From Chrysophaeum taylorii (lineage: Eukaryota; Sar; Pelagophyceae; Pelagomonadales; Pelagomonadaceae): a DNA stretch of 64,000 nt. The stretch spans positions 1 through 64,000 of the forward strand of contig JAQMWT010000373.1 in NCBI GenBank assembly GCA_029834535.1. The letters are read 5' to 3'. The notes beneath the pieces were generated by a model. That model had not been told where the DNA came from and did no database searches. It worked only from the letters and a program-made list of their open reading frames with translations. A program made the translations under genes and the position numbers. Shown in pieces: positions 10,530-23,221 of this stretch (positions are counted from its first letter, which is position 1; each line of letters opens with the position of its first letter).

Positions 10530-10707
10530 TTGTCGTCGTCGTCGTCGTCGTCGTGGTCTAAGGTTGGGTCGGTGTCGGACATCATCCAAATTTTCGACCT
10601 CAACGAACGGGAACCGTCGTTTAAGAATACTGACGTCAAATAGTCAACAACCCGGAACTGTCGAGTGTACTCATAAAAAGAGTATCTTTCTTTCCTATTT
10701 TGTTGTG
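10530..10707. promoter_or_regulatory. Bidirectional promoter region of two glycan-related genes
   Basis: The ATGs of the minus-strand gene (10529) and the plus-strand gene (10708) lie 178 bp apart head to head, so both promoters must be here. It contains a perfect palindrome TGACGTCA at 10631-10638, the classical CRE/bZIP site, roughly midway. Regulation by bZIP factors is inference. Confidence 0.55.
10631..10638. promoter_or_regulatory. TGACGTCA (CRE/bZIP-type palindrome)
   Basis: Exact 8-bp CRE palindrome in the divergent intergenic region, 77 bp upstream of the plus-strand ATG and about 100 bp from the minus-strand ATG. An identical site lies upstream of the RING-CH gene. Confidence 0.4.
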
Positions 10708-10716
10708 ATGACAAGC

Positions 10717-10750
<34 letters not shown>

Positions 10751-13284
10751 TGAGGCACCACCACCGCACCCACGCAGCCGCGGCGACGACCATCCTGGCG
10801 GCGGCGGTGTTGGTGTTGGTGTTGTTGTTTCGGTGGTCGTCAAGTCCGACGACGGCGGCGGCGGCGGCGGTGGTGGTTGAGAAGAAGGAACCCGCCGCCG
10901 CCGCCGTTACGCCGCCGCCGCCGCCGCCGCCTCCTGAAAAGGATGAGGAGGTGGTGTTCGCAGAGGGTCAGGATCATCTCCGACTTGCCTTCAGGCCGCG
11001 GGTACTGCCCGCGACGACGTGGGTGCTCCAAACAAAGGAGATCGAGAAGCGGTGGGCCATCTCGCAGGAGGAGGCGTTCGCGGCGTGCTTGGAACGCGCG
11101 AAAAAATGCGCCGGAATGTGCTGGCACGGCGCGGACTGGACTTTTTTTTATGCGCGCGCAGACGACAAGACACCAGGGTACGAGCGCATTCCCCCCGACC
11201 ACCCCCAGGCCTCCCCGGGCTGGAAGTGCTACACGAGATCATCACCCCCCCAAGCACCACTACCAAAAGGGTGTCCGACGACGTGCCGCGCTCCGTGTTC
11301 GGCCGTGGCGACACCCTATCATCTCGTCCCCGGCGGCGGCGAGAAGTACCTGTTGTCGGTCGTGCGCGCGCTGCAAACTATCGACCATTTCGTGGATGTT
11401 CTGGTGACGCCCGAGAACAAGTGCGGGACGAAGCGCTGCGTCGAGCACGCGGCCAAAGTCCTGGGCGTCGAGCTCCGAGCCGACGGATTTCAGGTGTGCG
11501 TCGACCCGTTCTCTAAATTTGCTGCCGCCAAGCTCGACGCGGATCCGCAATACCTAACTTTCTTTTTGCTCGGCAACGACAAACTCCCGAGCATCCCTGC
11601 GCTTGGCCAGATTTCGGTCTACATGAACCAGTTTCCCTTCGACGGCGCCAAGCGAGTCTCGAGGAAGGCCGTCGCCCACCTCTCGACGTACGACGCCGTC
11701 GTCTTCAACAGCCTCTACTCTCTCGGGTGGTGGGATACGTTCGCGGCAAAGTCGATGTCTGCGCTCGCGAAGACCAGGACTCCGCGCCCCATTCGACACG
11801 TCGTCTACCCCCCGGTCGACCTGATGGTGGATAGCGTCGACCTAAATAGTCCTCGGCCGCCGCACGTCGTTCTGATTGGAAGGTTCTTCGACGGCCGCCA
11901 GGGAAAGCGTCACCTCGCCGCGATTGATGCCTTCGAGCTCCTCAAGCAGCAGCAGCAGCAGCGACTTGCAACCACGAGGACACCTTCTTCAATCAAATTG
12001 TTTCTGGTTGGCGCGCGGGTCCCAAAGTTCGACGGCTACCTCGAGAAGGTGCGACGCCGCGCCGCGAACGTCGGCGACGTTATCGTGCTCGCCGACGCCT
12101 CGAACCGACAACTCAAGAGCATTTTGTCCAACTCGTCGGTTGTTTGGTCCTTGACGGGGTTTGGTCGAATCGAGGCGGAAGATCCGGCGGACGCAGAACA
12201 TTACGGAATCGGCGTCGTCGAAGCGATGTCCGCGGGGGCTATCCCCGTCTTGCTCGACAAGGGCGGCCTGCGAGAAATCGTCCAGCGCACCAACGTCGAC
12301 GACGCCAAGCCCGTCGGCTATTTGTGCCGCACTCTTTCCGATTTTGCGCGAAGCACGCGTGATGTTTTCGAGAACGGCGGCGACCGCCTCGCCGCTCGAG
12401 CCCACGCCGAGTCCGTGAGCTCGGACAGATTTTCTCGCGAATACCAGGACCTCGTCCACAGAGGTCACATGGCGCGCTTCTGGCAACGACTTCGGAGAAC
12501 TATTGCCGGCCGAACCCTCCGAGTCGCATCGCGCCGCGCCTCAAACTTGGCCGCCGTCATGGTCGAGTTCGGCGCCGACGTCACGATTCCCCTCGTCGTT
12601 AAATCCAACCTCCTCATGTTGCCGTGCGAATGGCGCCTCCACGTCTTTCACTCCGCCGCCAACAGGGGCTTCATGGAGCGCGCCTTGGTCGACATCAAGG
12701 ACGTGCGCTTTACGACGCTCGAGAAAACCGACGCCGTCAACAGTCTCTTCAAAACGGCCGGATTTTGGCATCTTCTCGAAGCTGAGCACGTCCTGGTTTT
12801 TTCCAGAGAATCCCTCCTCCTGCGCCCCGGCGCCCACGACTTTTCTTCGACCCACGCCTACATCGGCGCACCCTGGCACCCCGACTCCTCTATCTACGAA
12901 CGCCTCTCCCGCAACGTCACCGTCGGCGACGGCGGCTTGTCCGTTCGATCTACCCGAGCGATGCTCGCCGTCCTCGCAAAGTACGGCAACGACTGGGTCA
13001 AAGCGCACCCCGAGGAACACGAGGACGTCTTCTTCGCCAGACATCTTCCCAGCGTCGGCTACCGCCCCGCCACCGTCGACGAGGCGGCCGCCTTTGCCAT
13101 CCAGGTCCCGCACCCCGACCACCCCCGCGCCAAGCCCGTCGGCATCCACCAGGTCTGGAGGGCCACAACCCCAAGGCAAGCCCTCCTTTACCTCTGGACC
13201 CTCATCAAAAACATAGACATCCCAGACGACCGCGGCCTCGCCGACCGACATGCCTGCGCCTCGAGGTCATCATCTTCTCTCTGA
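10708..13284 (+). CDS. Type II membrane GT4 glycosyltransferase fused to DUF5672
   Basis: An 858-residue protein. The frame is open upstream, but the ATG at 10708 (MTSG, then a Ser run from AGC repeats) gives a sensible short cytosolic tail followed by a membrane segment near residues 27-42. A Pro/Glu stalk follows, then a Cys-rich module (about 95-175: KKCAGMCWHGADWTFFYA...SPGWKCYTR) also found in the gene at 27585-31067. Residues about 185-610 are a GT-B, GT4-like transferase: LVPGGGEKYLLSVVRAL near the donor side, VVLIGRFFDGRQGKRH, and the E-x7-E motif in EHYGIGVVEAMSAGAIPVL. Residues about 660-850 match DUF5672 (FWHLLEAEHVLVFSRES, YIGAPWHPD, DGGLSVRS, EEHEDVFFAR, VGIHQVW). It probably adds a sugar to secreted glycans in the Golgi; donor and acceptor are unknown. 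Confidence 0.85.
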
Positions 13285-16200
13285 CTTTTTCTTCTAGCTG
13301 GCGTCGTAGTAGGAGTTTTTTTTTTTTTCTACATCTTCACACGGGACGGGAAATTGGACCAGCGGTTCCGACGTCTGATATCACAGCCTCGTCGTCGTCC
13401 ACCGCACCGCCACCACCACCTCGGAATATCAAGGCCTGCTGCGCGGACGAAGAGGGCATGCTCAAGAAAGAAAAGAAAGATAGGTCCCACGGGTTTTCAT
13501 TCGACGATCGACATAAGGATTGCCACATGTTTGAACTATCGCCCTGCAGATAACGGGCCGCCGGGGTTGCCTGAGTGACACACCTCCAGGCTCTTGCTTG
13601 GCCGCCCATAGATACCATCGCGAACTTCCTCTACAACGCGCGACCTTGTCGTCATTTTTTTTTTAAAAACCAGGCGGTCCGTTAGTACCACTTGTTGGAA
13701 CTCCGACAACAACCAACCCCGCGAGGTCAACCGTTGAGCGCCGCATCAACAACGTAGATGTTATAAACCTTTCGTGCGCCGGCCGCTCAGTGCCTTAAAG
13801 TCCGAGGTTAAAGTCGATCCTTTAGAATTGTTGATCTTACATGTCATGATTGCGCGATTTCGCCGTCCCTCAAATGACGACCCGGCCCTCTCAGGTCTTT
13901 TCAGACGTCCTGGAATAATACACAACGGGAGGAGCTATAGCTCAACGCCGCGCGAACGAGTTTGCCCTCTCTCCCTTCCTTCCTCCGGCGAGTCTACGAT
14001 GCGTCCATTCGTTTTTTATTATTCGACAGCCACCACCGTTAGGATGCATCCGAGATGTATTTCTGAAATCCCACGCAGAGAATGGGTATAGTCTGTGATG
14101 AGGGTGTTCGTTCATTAAGACGACGTGCGTTGCGCCATCATTATTCCGCCAAACTCACTTGTACCATGAGGGCCTCCAGCGCGTTTCGATTCGATGGGCT
14201 CCATCACAACGACGAAGACCACCGCAGCTAGTCCGGAGTATCTTTGAATGTCTGTACATTGCCGCAGCATGCGGCGTTCAGCATTATCACTAGTTTTAGC
14301 ACGCGGGGATTGTCAACAACGGGAGGATAAGCTGCCGCGCGTCGCTACTCGCGCAAATGGAATCACGCCCGCGGCCCGCTGGAGCGCAGACTCTTGTCTG
14401 GCGCCGCTTGTCTCCAGTGCCGACACCATAGCAACCTCGATCGGCAAGGTAGATTTGTTGTCGTCGCGAAGAGCCCGGCACATACCGCACTTTCTTTCTT
14501 TTCCACGAGCATGCCACGTATGCCCGCAGAAACCGAGAGCGCAATCGCGCCGACGAGAAAGTACGCGGTGCTGAGCACTGTTTTTTCAGCAACACACCTC
14601 CGCACAGCCCTGCTGCGCGTTTCGTGCGCAAAACGCGGCTCGTTGGACGGCGTACGTCACAACGTGCGTCTCCCCTTGTTTTTTTGACGGGCGTCGGCGG
14701 TCGGTCGATTTGCAAACAAATCCTGGAACAACTATTCCGAAGTGAGCGAGTTCTCGGCACGACATCCGGAGAAATGCGAGGATCTTGTTGATGTACTACC
14801 GAAGGTTGAGTGCACTAAAAGAATCACCCCGCCGTCTGCATCGGCCTCTTGAGATAATTCTGTTCTGCGTGTGCCGATACGTAGCATTCCCTAAATTCCT
14901 TCCGCAATCCTCGAACGGTGGCAGCAACGAGTCGTGCATGTCGGGCGCTAAACATATCGCGAAGCGATCGACGTATATAGTGCTCGTCGGACACTTCGTT
15001 CACGACGAAAATCTTTACTAAAACGTGTCTGGGGCCTTTGACCCGTAGTTTTTGATGCTGTCGACCTTGACGCTGCTACTATTCTTCGCGTTTGGCTTCA
15101 TCGCCTTGGATAACGTCAGTCCGAGCACCATAAACCTGAAACTTTGAACCGCGGGATCAATCGTACGACGCCGTAAAACTCCCGGTGGACTGCCGGATCG
15201 TGCGAGTTAGCTCTTCTTCACTCTTATGCCCCCTTTTTTTCTCGCGGTACGAAACGTTCGCAATCTCGACCGGTTTGTCGTCCCCCAAATCCAAATCTCA
15301 TCGCTTCACAACCCGCATCCATCGTCCGCCATGATTTTCCATGCCGCTACTTTCGTTCTCCTCGCAGTCCTCGAGTCACCCTCCAGAGAGTTATGCCTAT
15401 ATCATATATGATGTACACTCTACTTCTGGACTTCAGGACCACTCCATACCTGAAAGTCTTCTCTCCGTGTTCTAGTTTCCCTCACAATCCTTACACTCCC
15501 TTGAGCTTTCAATTTAACCAAGAGCTCCTCCGTCTGGTTCTCTTCTGACCTACCCTGCGTGCCGTAAGTCGCGGAGTCCCATTGTTTATTAGAAAGTAGC
15601 TCTGTATCTCGCTACCAGTACGAAAGCTTCTCGCCCTCCTGTCCAGTGAGGAACTCTCTTATTCCTGAAAAGTAGGACGTGGAGATGCGGTATGATCTAG
15701 TGACATTAGAGATAGAAAAACTGAATTAGGGTTAGTTAGTACCCCCTATTCTAGTAGGGGTAGTTCCCTTAACTTTGCCACCCTTTGATTTAAGAAGAAA
15801 ACGCGGTTTTATTCACACCGGCTGTCCTCGTTTAGGAGACAGAGTCGAGGACAGACTACCACTGTTCTCACGCTCTGCTGAAGGGTAACACATATGTGAT
15901 TATTACTGTTCTCTCGACATCTTAGACCGCATCGCGGTTTCTACCTGACCAACAGAGGGACAAACTTCTGGACACGCTTTCTTTTGATTTCCACGTTCTC
16001 TCCACTTTGTCTTCTCCTTTCGTCCTGATCCCTGTGAGGGCGTAGAGACTTTTTTTTCCCCCCTCTGTCGCCTTTCCTCGCTCTTAGTTGTAAGATTTAA
16101 AATCTAAATCAAGGGGGAAAGGGCGTGTCCTTCCTGGTAGTCACGGGCGCAGGGAATCGCGGTGGCAGATCTGTCTCTAGGGTCTGTCCTCTACGGACGG

Positions 16201-16394
16201 AGGAAAACTCGTGTAGGATACGGAGTAGTCGCTGAAGTGAGTGCGCGTGTGGATGTGATTTAGACAGGGAAGATGGGGTAAGGATGGGGAAATGGGGATT
16301 TTCTCCTTGTAATAAAAAATCGCCAACAGCTGTTTTATGTAGCTCGGCTCCCACACTGCCTCGTGCTGTCTTTTTCGTCGTCGAGACAGGGCGC
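13285..16394. other. Intergenic, repeat-bearing, no gene recognised
   Basis: About 3.1 kb between the GT4-DUF5672 gene and the Gypsy element. Open frames are short and unconvincing. At 15707-15818 lies a block that matches, inverted, the DNA next to the Copia element near 57.9 kb. Just after it is a short inverted repeat (GTCCTCG...CGAGGAC, about 15824-15852). The rest (14.2-15.4 kb and 15.85-16.3 kb) shows nothing recognisable. Confidence 0.5.
15707..15818 (+). repeat. Dispersed repeat, probable solo LTR or LTR fragment of the Copia family
   Basis: 112 bp matching the reverse complement of 57821-57936 with a few substitutions and small indels; shared blocks include AGGGTTAG, TACCCCCTATTCTAG and TAACTTTGCCACC. 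The 57.9-kb copy abuts the 3' end of the Copia coding region, so both are best read as Copia terminal repeats. No paired copy lies next to this one, so it is isolated. Confidence 0.5.
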
Positions 16395-16750
16395 TGTGGC
16401 AGTAACGCCCATTCCCCCCCACCTGCTTGCCTGCCACCTGAGACTTACCCTGATTGTTGCTCTGGTATTGATTGACCTTGCATTTATGGGGGGGGGTTGT
16501 CATCATCTCGACACCCTCACCTGCGCCTCCACTGAAGAACCCAATGTCGACCAGGAATTTGTATTGCTTTCTTGCTGTCTTCTTGCTATTATACCCTCAT
16601 TTTGTTTGTCCGATTTCCGTGATGGCGTGAGGTGTTTGCGCTGAGGTCGGGCGTGTGGTGGTGGTTTCACCCGCGGTTCGGGTTGGGAGAAAGGGTTGTT
16701 GAGGCCCCTGGCCTGGCCGAGAGGGGCGGGTATCTGAGAAAACCACTACA
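16395..16750 (+). repeat. 5' LTR of the Gypsy element
   Basis: Starts TGTGGCAGTAACGCCC and ends ACCACTACA. It is the near-identical partner of 23222-23562. GCGC precedes it at 16391-16394. Confidence 0.9.
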
Positions 16751-16751
16751 G

Positions 16752-16764
16752 TGGTCTCAGAAAC
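16752..16764 (+). other. Primer-binding site of the Gypsy element
   Basis: TGGTCTCAGAAAC begins one base after the 5' LTR. It resembles the usual TGGTATCAGAGC site complementary to the 3' end of initiator tRNA-Met. The match is by eye. Confidence 0.5.
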
Positions 16765-18394
16765 GGGAATCGATAGTCCAACTCCCGGACTATCAATCTC
16801 CTGTTTTTCGGCGGCGAGTCGGTTCGTAACGGTCGAGTGAGTGCGAAGCCGACGCATTTGTAGGCGAATATCCAGAGGAACACGGGTACCGCCGCGGGGT
16901 TCATTTTACGTGATTCGGATCGAACGGGGAGCGGAGTCACTACGACTCCACGAGGCGAAGCATTGTAAGACCTACCCAGGCAAAAAAAACAAGTAATCCC
17001 GAACCTAGCTCGCGCGAGGCAGACCACCTCCCTGACGGCGAGCGACAGCACCGGGAAGGCCGTCCACAGCCTTCACGCGCAAGGCAAATCCTACGGTAAG
17101 TCCAGCGCACCGGTACAGCGCGCAGTCAGACGGCTGCCGGCAATTGTCGTCTGACGAAAAAGAATACAACAAACGAGTTGTGAGCGTTCGGATTAACCTC
17201 ATTATCCGGGCAAAGCGCGGTCATGGCAGAAAGACCAATGACAGAACGACCGCAGTGGTTTCGGGACGCACAGGAGCGTCTGCAACGATTCAGTGCAGGG
17301 ACTCCATTTGCGTCTATTGGAAGAACACCGTTCAGTACGCCCTTTCAACGACCGGAAGCCGAGGAAAGCGGCCTCAGAAGAGAGGCAAGATCATCTGATA
17401 GCCTCGACAAGCCCCCAAGCGTGATCATCCTTCCGGATCAACGCGCCATCGAAGGGGGAGCTACGGTTGCGCCAGACGCAACTTCCAAGACCCCCGGGTG
17501 AGCCGACGTTCCCGTACGCACGACCCTACGAACGTGCGATGAATGCTACGGAGTCATCTCGAGCGGACCCCGAAGTTCCTACGGCGATGCGTGGACCAGA
17601 GAAGAGTGCACCTCCTAGGCCACCATCCGCGAACACGAGAGCTGCGGCAGATTTTCGAGTGGATACCGACCCCGAGATTCTGCAGGCCATCAACGAGCGA
17701 TTCGAGATGTGCCAGTCGCGTAGCTCGAGCAAGTCCTACTTGAAATTGAGCGCGCCCGCCGCGACGCGCAACAACAACAACGCTCAGAAGTGGAGCGGCA
17801 GCGGATCGACAACGATCGACTTCGACGAATGGTGGAGGAATCCACGCGGGTGCGTGCTCGAGAGGCACGGCCAGCCTCTCCGGATGCTACGCGTGTTACG
17901 CCCGAAGAGGATGACGCTGTATCGGCACTGACCGACGATCAGCCACCGCGAAGTCAACCGGAGCCTACCCCGCAGCATCACAATGACCCCGGTTCAGCAC
18001 GTCCTCGTAACGAAGAAGAGATACTTCAGATCAAGAAAGGAGCTGCTGGTATGACTCGTATCACGTTTTCGCCTCCCAATGGGCAAATTACTAAGGACCG
18101 GGATGAGGTGGACGCGTGGTGGATGCAGTTGCAGCGTAAGGTGGAAGGCGAGATCATGCCGCATGAAGGATGTGTCAACATGCAGCTAGAGACCACTGAG
18201 GACGTTTGTCATGCGACTTTCATAGCTGCTGTTGACGAGAATGAAGTCGAGGAGGATGTCTTAAGTGACAGACCTCCTTCTGAGCCACCTCCAGATGAAG
18301 AAGTGAAAAAAAAACACCAGAAATGGAGATGGAGGCGACTGATAAGGACCTGCTATCCAAGCACGCCTCCTTGGTTTGGATACCCATCACCTAC

Positions 18395-19230
18395 ACCTTT
18401 GTCGTCGTCTACTTTGCTGGCGCTGGAGGATCAACGTTGGGTATCCGGCGATGCAATGAGCTATATGGCAGTTCATTTCGCATTGTCTTGGCATTGGATG
18501 CTTGTGCCCAAGCCCGAGCCACCTTTGAGCTCAATTTTCCGAAGATTCCCTATGTTTTGCACGAGTTGGGGAAATCGCATCGTCGTACATACGACTTGGT
18601 GTTGTCGTATTTACATTCAGATTTTTGGAAGCATTCTTATTTTCACGCAAGTCCGCCGTGTATCTATGGGTCGACTTCCAATTTGCACTACGGGGACGCA
18701 CGCAAGGGCGCTACTATTACTTCTTGGGTCCTGCGTCATTTCCGCAACGCACCTTATGTAATTGGACGATGGACGCTCGAGCAGGAACCATCAGTGATCC
18801 CTTTTGTGCATCACCAATTTTATGTGCCGCGCATTGTCGATTTTTATAGTATCACACCGGAATTGCTGTGCACGCGCACGCGCCTACTTGCTTGCAATGT
18901 TCGCTTGGAACTGCCGTTATTATCGCGTGTACCACCGAATTTACGGGACCGTTTTGGGCCAGCGTTGGGATTTACAGGTGGTCACCCGCTCATTATAGTA
19001 AATAGTTTCTCATCTACGCGTCCGGCTATAGGCCCTGCCTTCACAGTGACGCGCAACAAATTGCAGGTGGGACCTCATTTCTCGCACACCCGTCCACTCA
19101 CGTTGCCAATGCACCAGGAAATTATGACCCTTCCTGCTACGTGGCAATGGGGTGAGAAAGTTTCAGAGACAGCAGCTATGAATATGCTTGGCAGTATGGT
19201 GCCACCCGCGACTATGACGCGGATCGCGCT
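18395..19230 (+). mobile_element. Cytosine-C5 DNA methyltransferase domain inside the Gypsy element
   Basis: This part of the Gypsy element shows the ordered motifs of C5 cytosine methyltransferases: motif I YFAGAGGSTLGI (18410-18445), the S-P-P-C catalytic loop of motif IV (about 18648-18662), a motif VI-like stretch (about 18770), motif VIII CTRTRLLA (about 18870), motif IX RPLTLPMHQEIMTLP (about 19090-19135) and motif X NMLGSMVPPAT (about 19180-19215). The family methylates cytosine at C5 with S-adenosylmethionine. A Pro/Ser/Ala-rich linker follows, then reverse transcriptase. Capture of such enzymes by retrotransposons has been reported in charophyte algae and dinoflagellates. A role in methylating or silencing element DNA is inference. 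The element is a fossil. Confidence 0.8.
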
Positions 19231-19756
19231 AGCAGTGCACAATTCGTTTGACCCTTCACTTGGAAATTTGGGTAAGTTGCGGAATATTGCGACGACTACG
19301 ATAGCCCAACCCGATCACCATATTCTACGGTTTTCACCTTTTGCTGTCGAGTCGCGCATTCCAACGCTCGACCCTGCCACTCGAAGTGTGTCATGGATCT
19401 CGCCCGATGACCTCTACTCTCCTGCGAGTCCTGCACCATCAGCTGCTGCCCCCACCACCCCGCCACCACCTTCGGTTACATCGCCTGGGACGGCTCCATC
19501 TTTTGCAGGGGGCACCGTCGCCACTGCTGTTATGCAGAGCAACCAAGCCGACAACCAGCCCTCCGCAACTGCTGAAGAAGAAGGCACCGCGAAGGAGCGA
19601 CCTGCGTATTTCAATAAGTACGACGTTCCGTGGGCGGACGCGCCTCACGACGAACATGGTCATACCTTTACCGGTGATGCCTCCTCATTTAGCGGGTCAG
19701 GAGAGCATGCAGGTCATCCCTCCGACCGTCGCGCAGGTCGAAGAGGTGATGACTGA

Positions 19757-22700
19757 ATTGGGTATTACAGAGCATCCTGCTTTAGATGATGACGAGAAGC
19801 TGATGATGAAGCATCTAATCTCGTATTCGTGGGCATTTTTCGATGATGTGATGAGACCTGTTGATTCACCTGAAGTGACGCTCCGGTTCAAAGAAGAGAA
19901 CCCGACTCCCGTCAAACTCTCGCCATATCGGTTGTCGAAAGAAAAGATTGAATGCTTGCGGATGCAGATTGAAGAATGGACCCGAGACGGAGTTATTCGT
20001 CCCGCGAATTCTCCATGGGGTTTCCCTATTTTGATGTTGCCTAAGAAAGGTGCTGAGCCTGGCACTTCCAATGCTTACAGGGCAGCTGTCGACCTACGGC
20101 GCCTCAATGCATTGCTCAAGGATGATAGCTGGCCGAGTGTGAGCATGGCTGACGCGTTGATGTTTCTCATCGACAAGTTCTGTCGTTCCAGTTTGGATAT
20201 TCGTTGGGGCTATCACAATTTACGATTGTCGCTAGATGCACAAGATGTGCTCTGGGAGCGTACAGCTACATGCGTCTACCTTTGGGAGTCAAACCAGCCG
20301 GAAGTTTGTTTTGCAAGCAGTTGAACACTGACTTGTCGAAATGGCTATATCGTGATCTCGTGGCATATATCGACGATATTCTCGCCGGTCACGCGGATAC
20401 AAAGAATCACTTGCAGTGCCTTGTGCAAGTTATTCCCCATCTCGCCTTGAAAGGGTACAGCGCCAAGATCAAGAAGATCCACTTCATGCAAGAAGTCATT
20501 GAGTTTTGGGTCATTTATCTACCCCGAACGGACTTCTTCCATCACCGAGGTCTTTAGAAGCCATCAGACACATGCCAATCCCTGGCACTTTGTCGGATGC
20601 TGACCCTAAGAAGCAAGTGCGGTCTTTCCTTGGAATGGGGAGTTTTGCCGGCGTTATGTAAGGAATTTTGCGAAGGTTGCAGGGCCATTAAGACAACTGA
20701 CGTTGCCGGACGTAAAATTCAGTGGACGAAAGAGTGTCAGGAAGCTTGGGATGCCATCATCGAGGATGTTGTCACTTCGAAGGGTGTCTACCATCCCGAC
20801 TACTCGTTGCCTTTCTACATTCGAACTGATGCTTCCGCGCATGGGCTGGGTGCTTACCTTGGTACCAGTCGTTGACGACGATGGAAGAGAAAGAATAGAA
20901 GAGATAGTTATTGAGTACTGGAGTCGAACCGTGCCTAAGTCGATGAGGAAGTACGATCCTCGGCGCTTGGAACTCCGCGCAGTACTCTCCGCTCTTGAAA
21001 ATGTCCGATTTTATATCGAAGGTCATCAGATGAAATTAGAGACCGATCATCGTAATTTGACGTTTCTTCGGGATTCGAATCATACGTCTGGACAGTTAGC
21101 ACGATGGGCTATGCGGTTTGCTGCGTTCGACCGGGAGCTCGGATACAAGCCTGGAAATTCCCCTGGCATGTGCATCCCGGATTGTCTGTCGCGCAACCCT
21201 ATCGACAAGTTGATCGAGAAAGACGAAGACGGGGAACTAATCAACGAAGCTTATTTTTGGATTTTCCAAGAAATCCCCACCGATGTACCTGGCACAGCTT
21301 GTTTCACCTTCTCTTCGGTGACGATGCCTATACCGACGGACAGCGGACCCACCGCAGCTATGGCAGCGGTTAGTACGCGACAGAACGTACAACCGCCTCA
21401 ATTATCGTACGTGTCTGAGCCAGTTGACTCCGTGTCGAACGTCTCCATTTTGCGGATCAAGCGGAGGATGAGATCACTCTTGATGAGATAGCGAAAGAAC
21501 AAGCTGAAGATGACACATGCAAGCGAATCAGACGAAATCTGGATTCTGAGCAGAAAGATCAAGACGAGCACTCATCCGTACCGTATGAAGTTGATAACAA
21601 CGTGTGTTGTATAAGGTCGATGATTCGGATTCTGAACGCCTTATTGTGGGCCCTCAGTCTATGCGAAAGCGTGTAATCGCCATGCATCACCGAGGATTGT
21701 TCGGAGGCCATGTAGGACGAGACTCCACAGCGAATCAAATCTTAGAACGGTATTGGTGGCCAAACGTCTCATCGTCAGTTAATGAGTTCGTCAATGCCTG
21801 CATTATTTGCCAGAAGATTCGATCCACCATGCCTAAGCGTCATGGCTTGCTCTGTCAACCGAATCGCGTCGGAGATTGCTATGTCCTAGGTATGGATCTG
21901 ATTGGACCTCTGCGAGGCGCTGACCTGTACACGTACATACTCGCGATGTACGATGCAGCGTCGCATTTCTTGAAATTGGCTCTGATCAACACCAAACATG
22001 ATTATTCAATTTTGAACGCGTTTGTGGACAAGATTTTACTTGAGGGATGTCTCCCACGGTGCATAGTCACGGATAATGGAAATGAGTTCGCGAACAGGTT
22101 ATTTCGCACGTTTGTTCGTCAATTCAACGTACGTTATCGTACTACCCTTCCGTATCACCCTCAGAGTAACCACACTGAACGTGTCAACCGATTTATCAAA
22201 GCCTTCTTGCGAGCTGCGATCGATGAACAGCGTCAGCCAGATTGGTCGAATTTCCTCCCATATGTGGCATTCATGTATAATAGGATGTACATTCCGGGAA
22301 CTAAGATTTCACCTTTCATGATGCGTACTGGCAAGCAACCCCTGTTACCACCACCCGATTTCAATCTTTTGAGTGAACAGCGTGTGATCTACCGCAATCA
22401 CGTCAACAGATTTTGATGGAATTTATGAATTTTATAGTCGACTCGTTACACGAGCTCATCGCAAAGCACAGGAGAGCCAAAAACTCAACTATGATGCCCA
22501 CCAAATTGACATCCAGTTTTCCCCAGGTGATTGATTATGTTCTGCGTTTCGTGCCTAAGACGCGCCACAAGCTACGGCCCATTTGGCGCGGGCCTTACAT
22601 AGTTACCAGAAAGATATCTCCCGTCGTTTACGAAATTCAGGACGTCAACGACGATGATGCTGAGTCGGTTGTAGTATCTGTACAACAACAGATTGTGCCT

Positions 22701-22919
22701 TTGAAAGTGCCAACCATCGACACTTCTTCAGCTCCTCTGCATTTACCTTCAGACCTGGACCGTTTCAAGCATGGTAAGTTCGTGATTTTCAGGGTTAAAG
22801 GACGATCCAACGCGTGGAAGAAGCGTATCTACGTTGCCGAAGTCTATGAAGAATATGATCACGACAATGATACAGTTGCGCTTCACTACTATACCGATTT
22901 GGGACCGCGCGATCGATGA
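19757..22919 (+). mobile_element. Pol region of the Gypsy element (RT, RNase H, integrase)
   Basis: Reverse transcriptase lies about 19790-20560 (PVKLSPYRLSKEKIECL, GVIRPANSPWGFPILM, AYIDDILAGHAD). RNase H follows about 20700-21200 (PFYIRTDASAHGLGAYLG, LETDHRNLTFL, the end CIPDCLSRNP). Integrase is about 21640-22410, with a Zn-finger region (HHRGLFGGH...CIICQ), the catalytic core (MDLIGPL, CIVTDNGNEF, HTERVNRF) and a C-terminal tail to 22919. A protease was not recognised. The order and motifs are Ty3/Gypsy. The region is broken. Confidence 0.9.
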
Positions 22920-23221
22920 TCCTCGGGTTTTTTATCCTACTAAGCCTCTGGCCGAGCGACGCTTAAGACCAGAATACAAGGACCCTGACGGAGGTAGCTT
23001 CACACGCCTACGACCAAACATGGAGGGCTGTGAAAACAACCCTGTGTGACTGATTTTCGCCCGGATGAAATCGATGTCCTCGTCAGTAACTTCGGCGGCC
23101 TCCACAGCAACAAAGTTCCTGCTGCTGATGTAGCTGACCGAGCTTGTCGTATCATTCGGGAGCGTGTCGACCTTCGTCACCCTTGAAGTCGAGGACGACT
23201 TCAGCTCAAGTAGGGGGCTCC

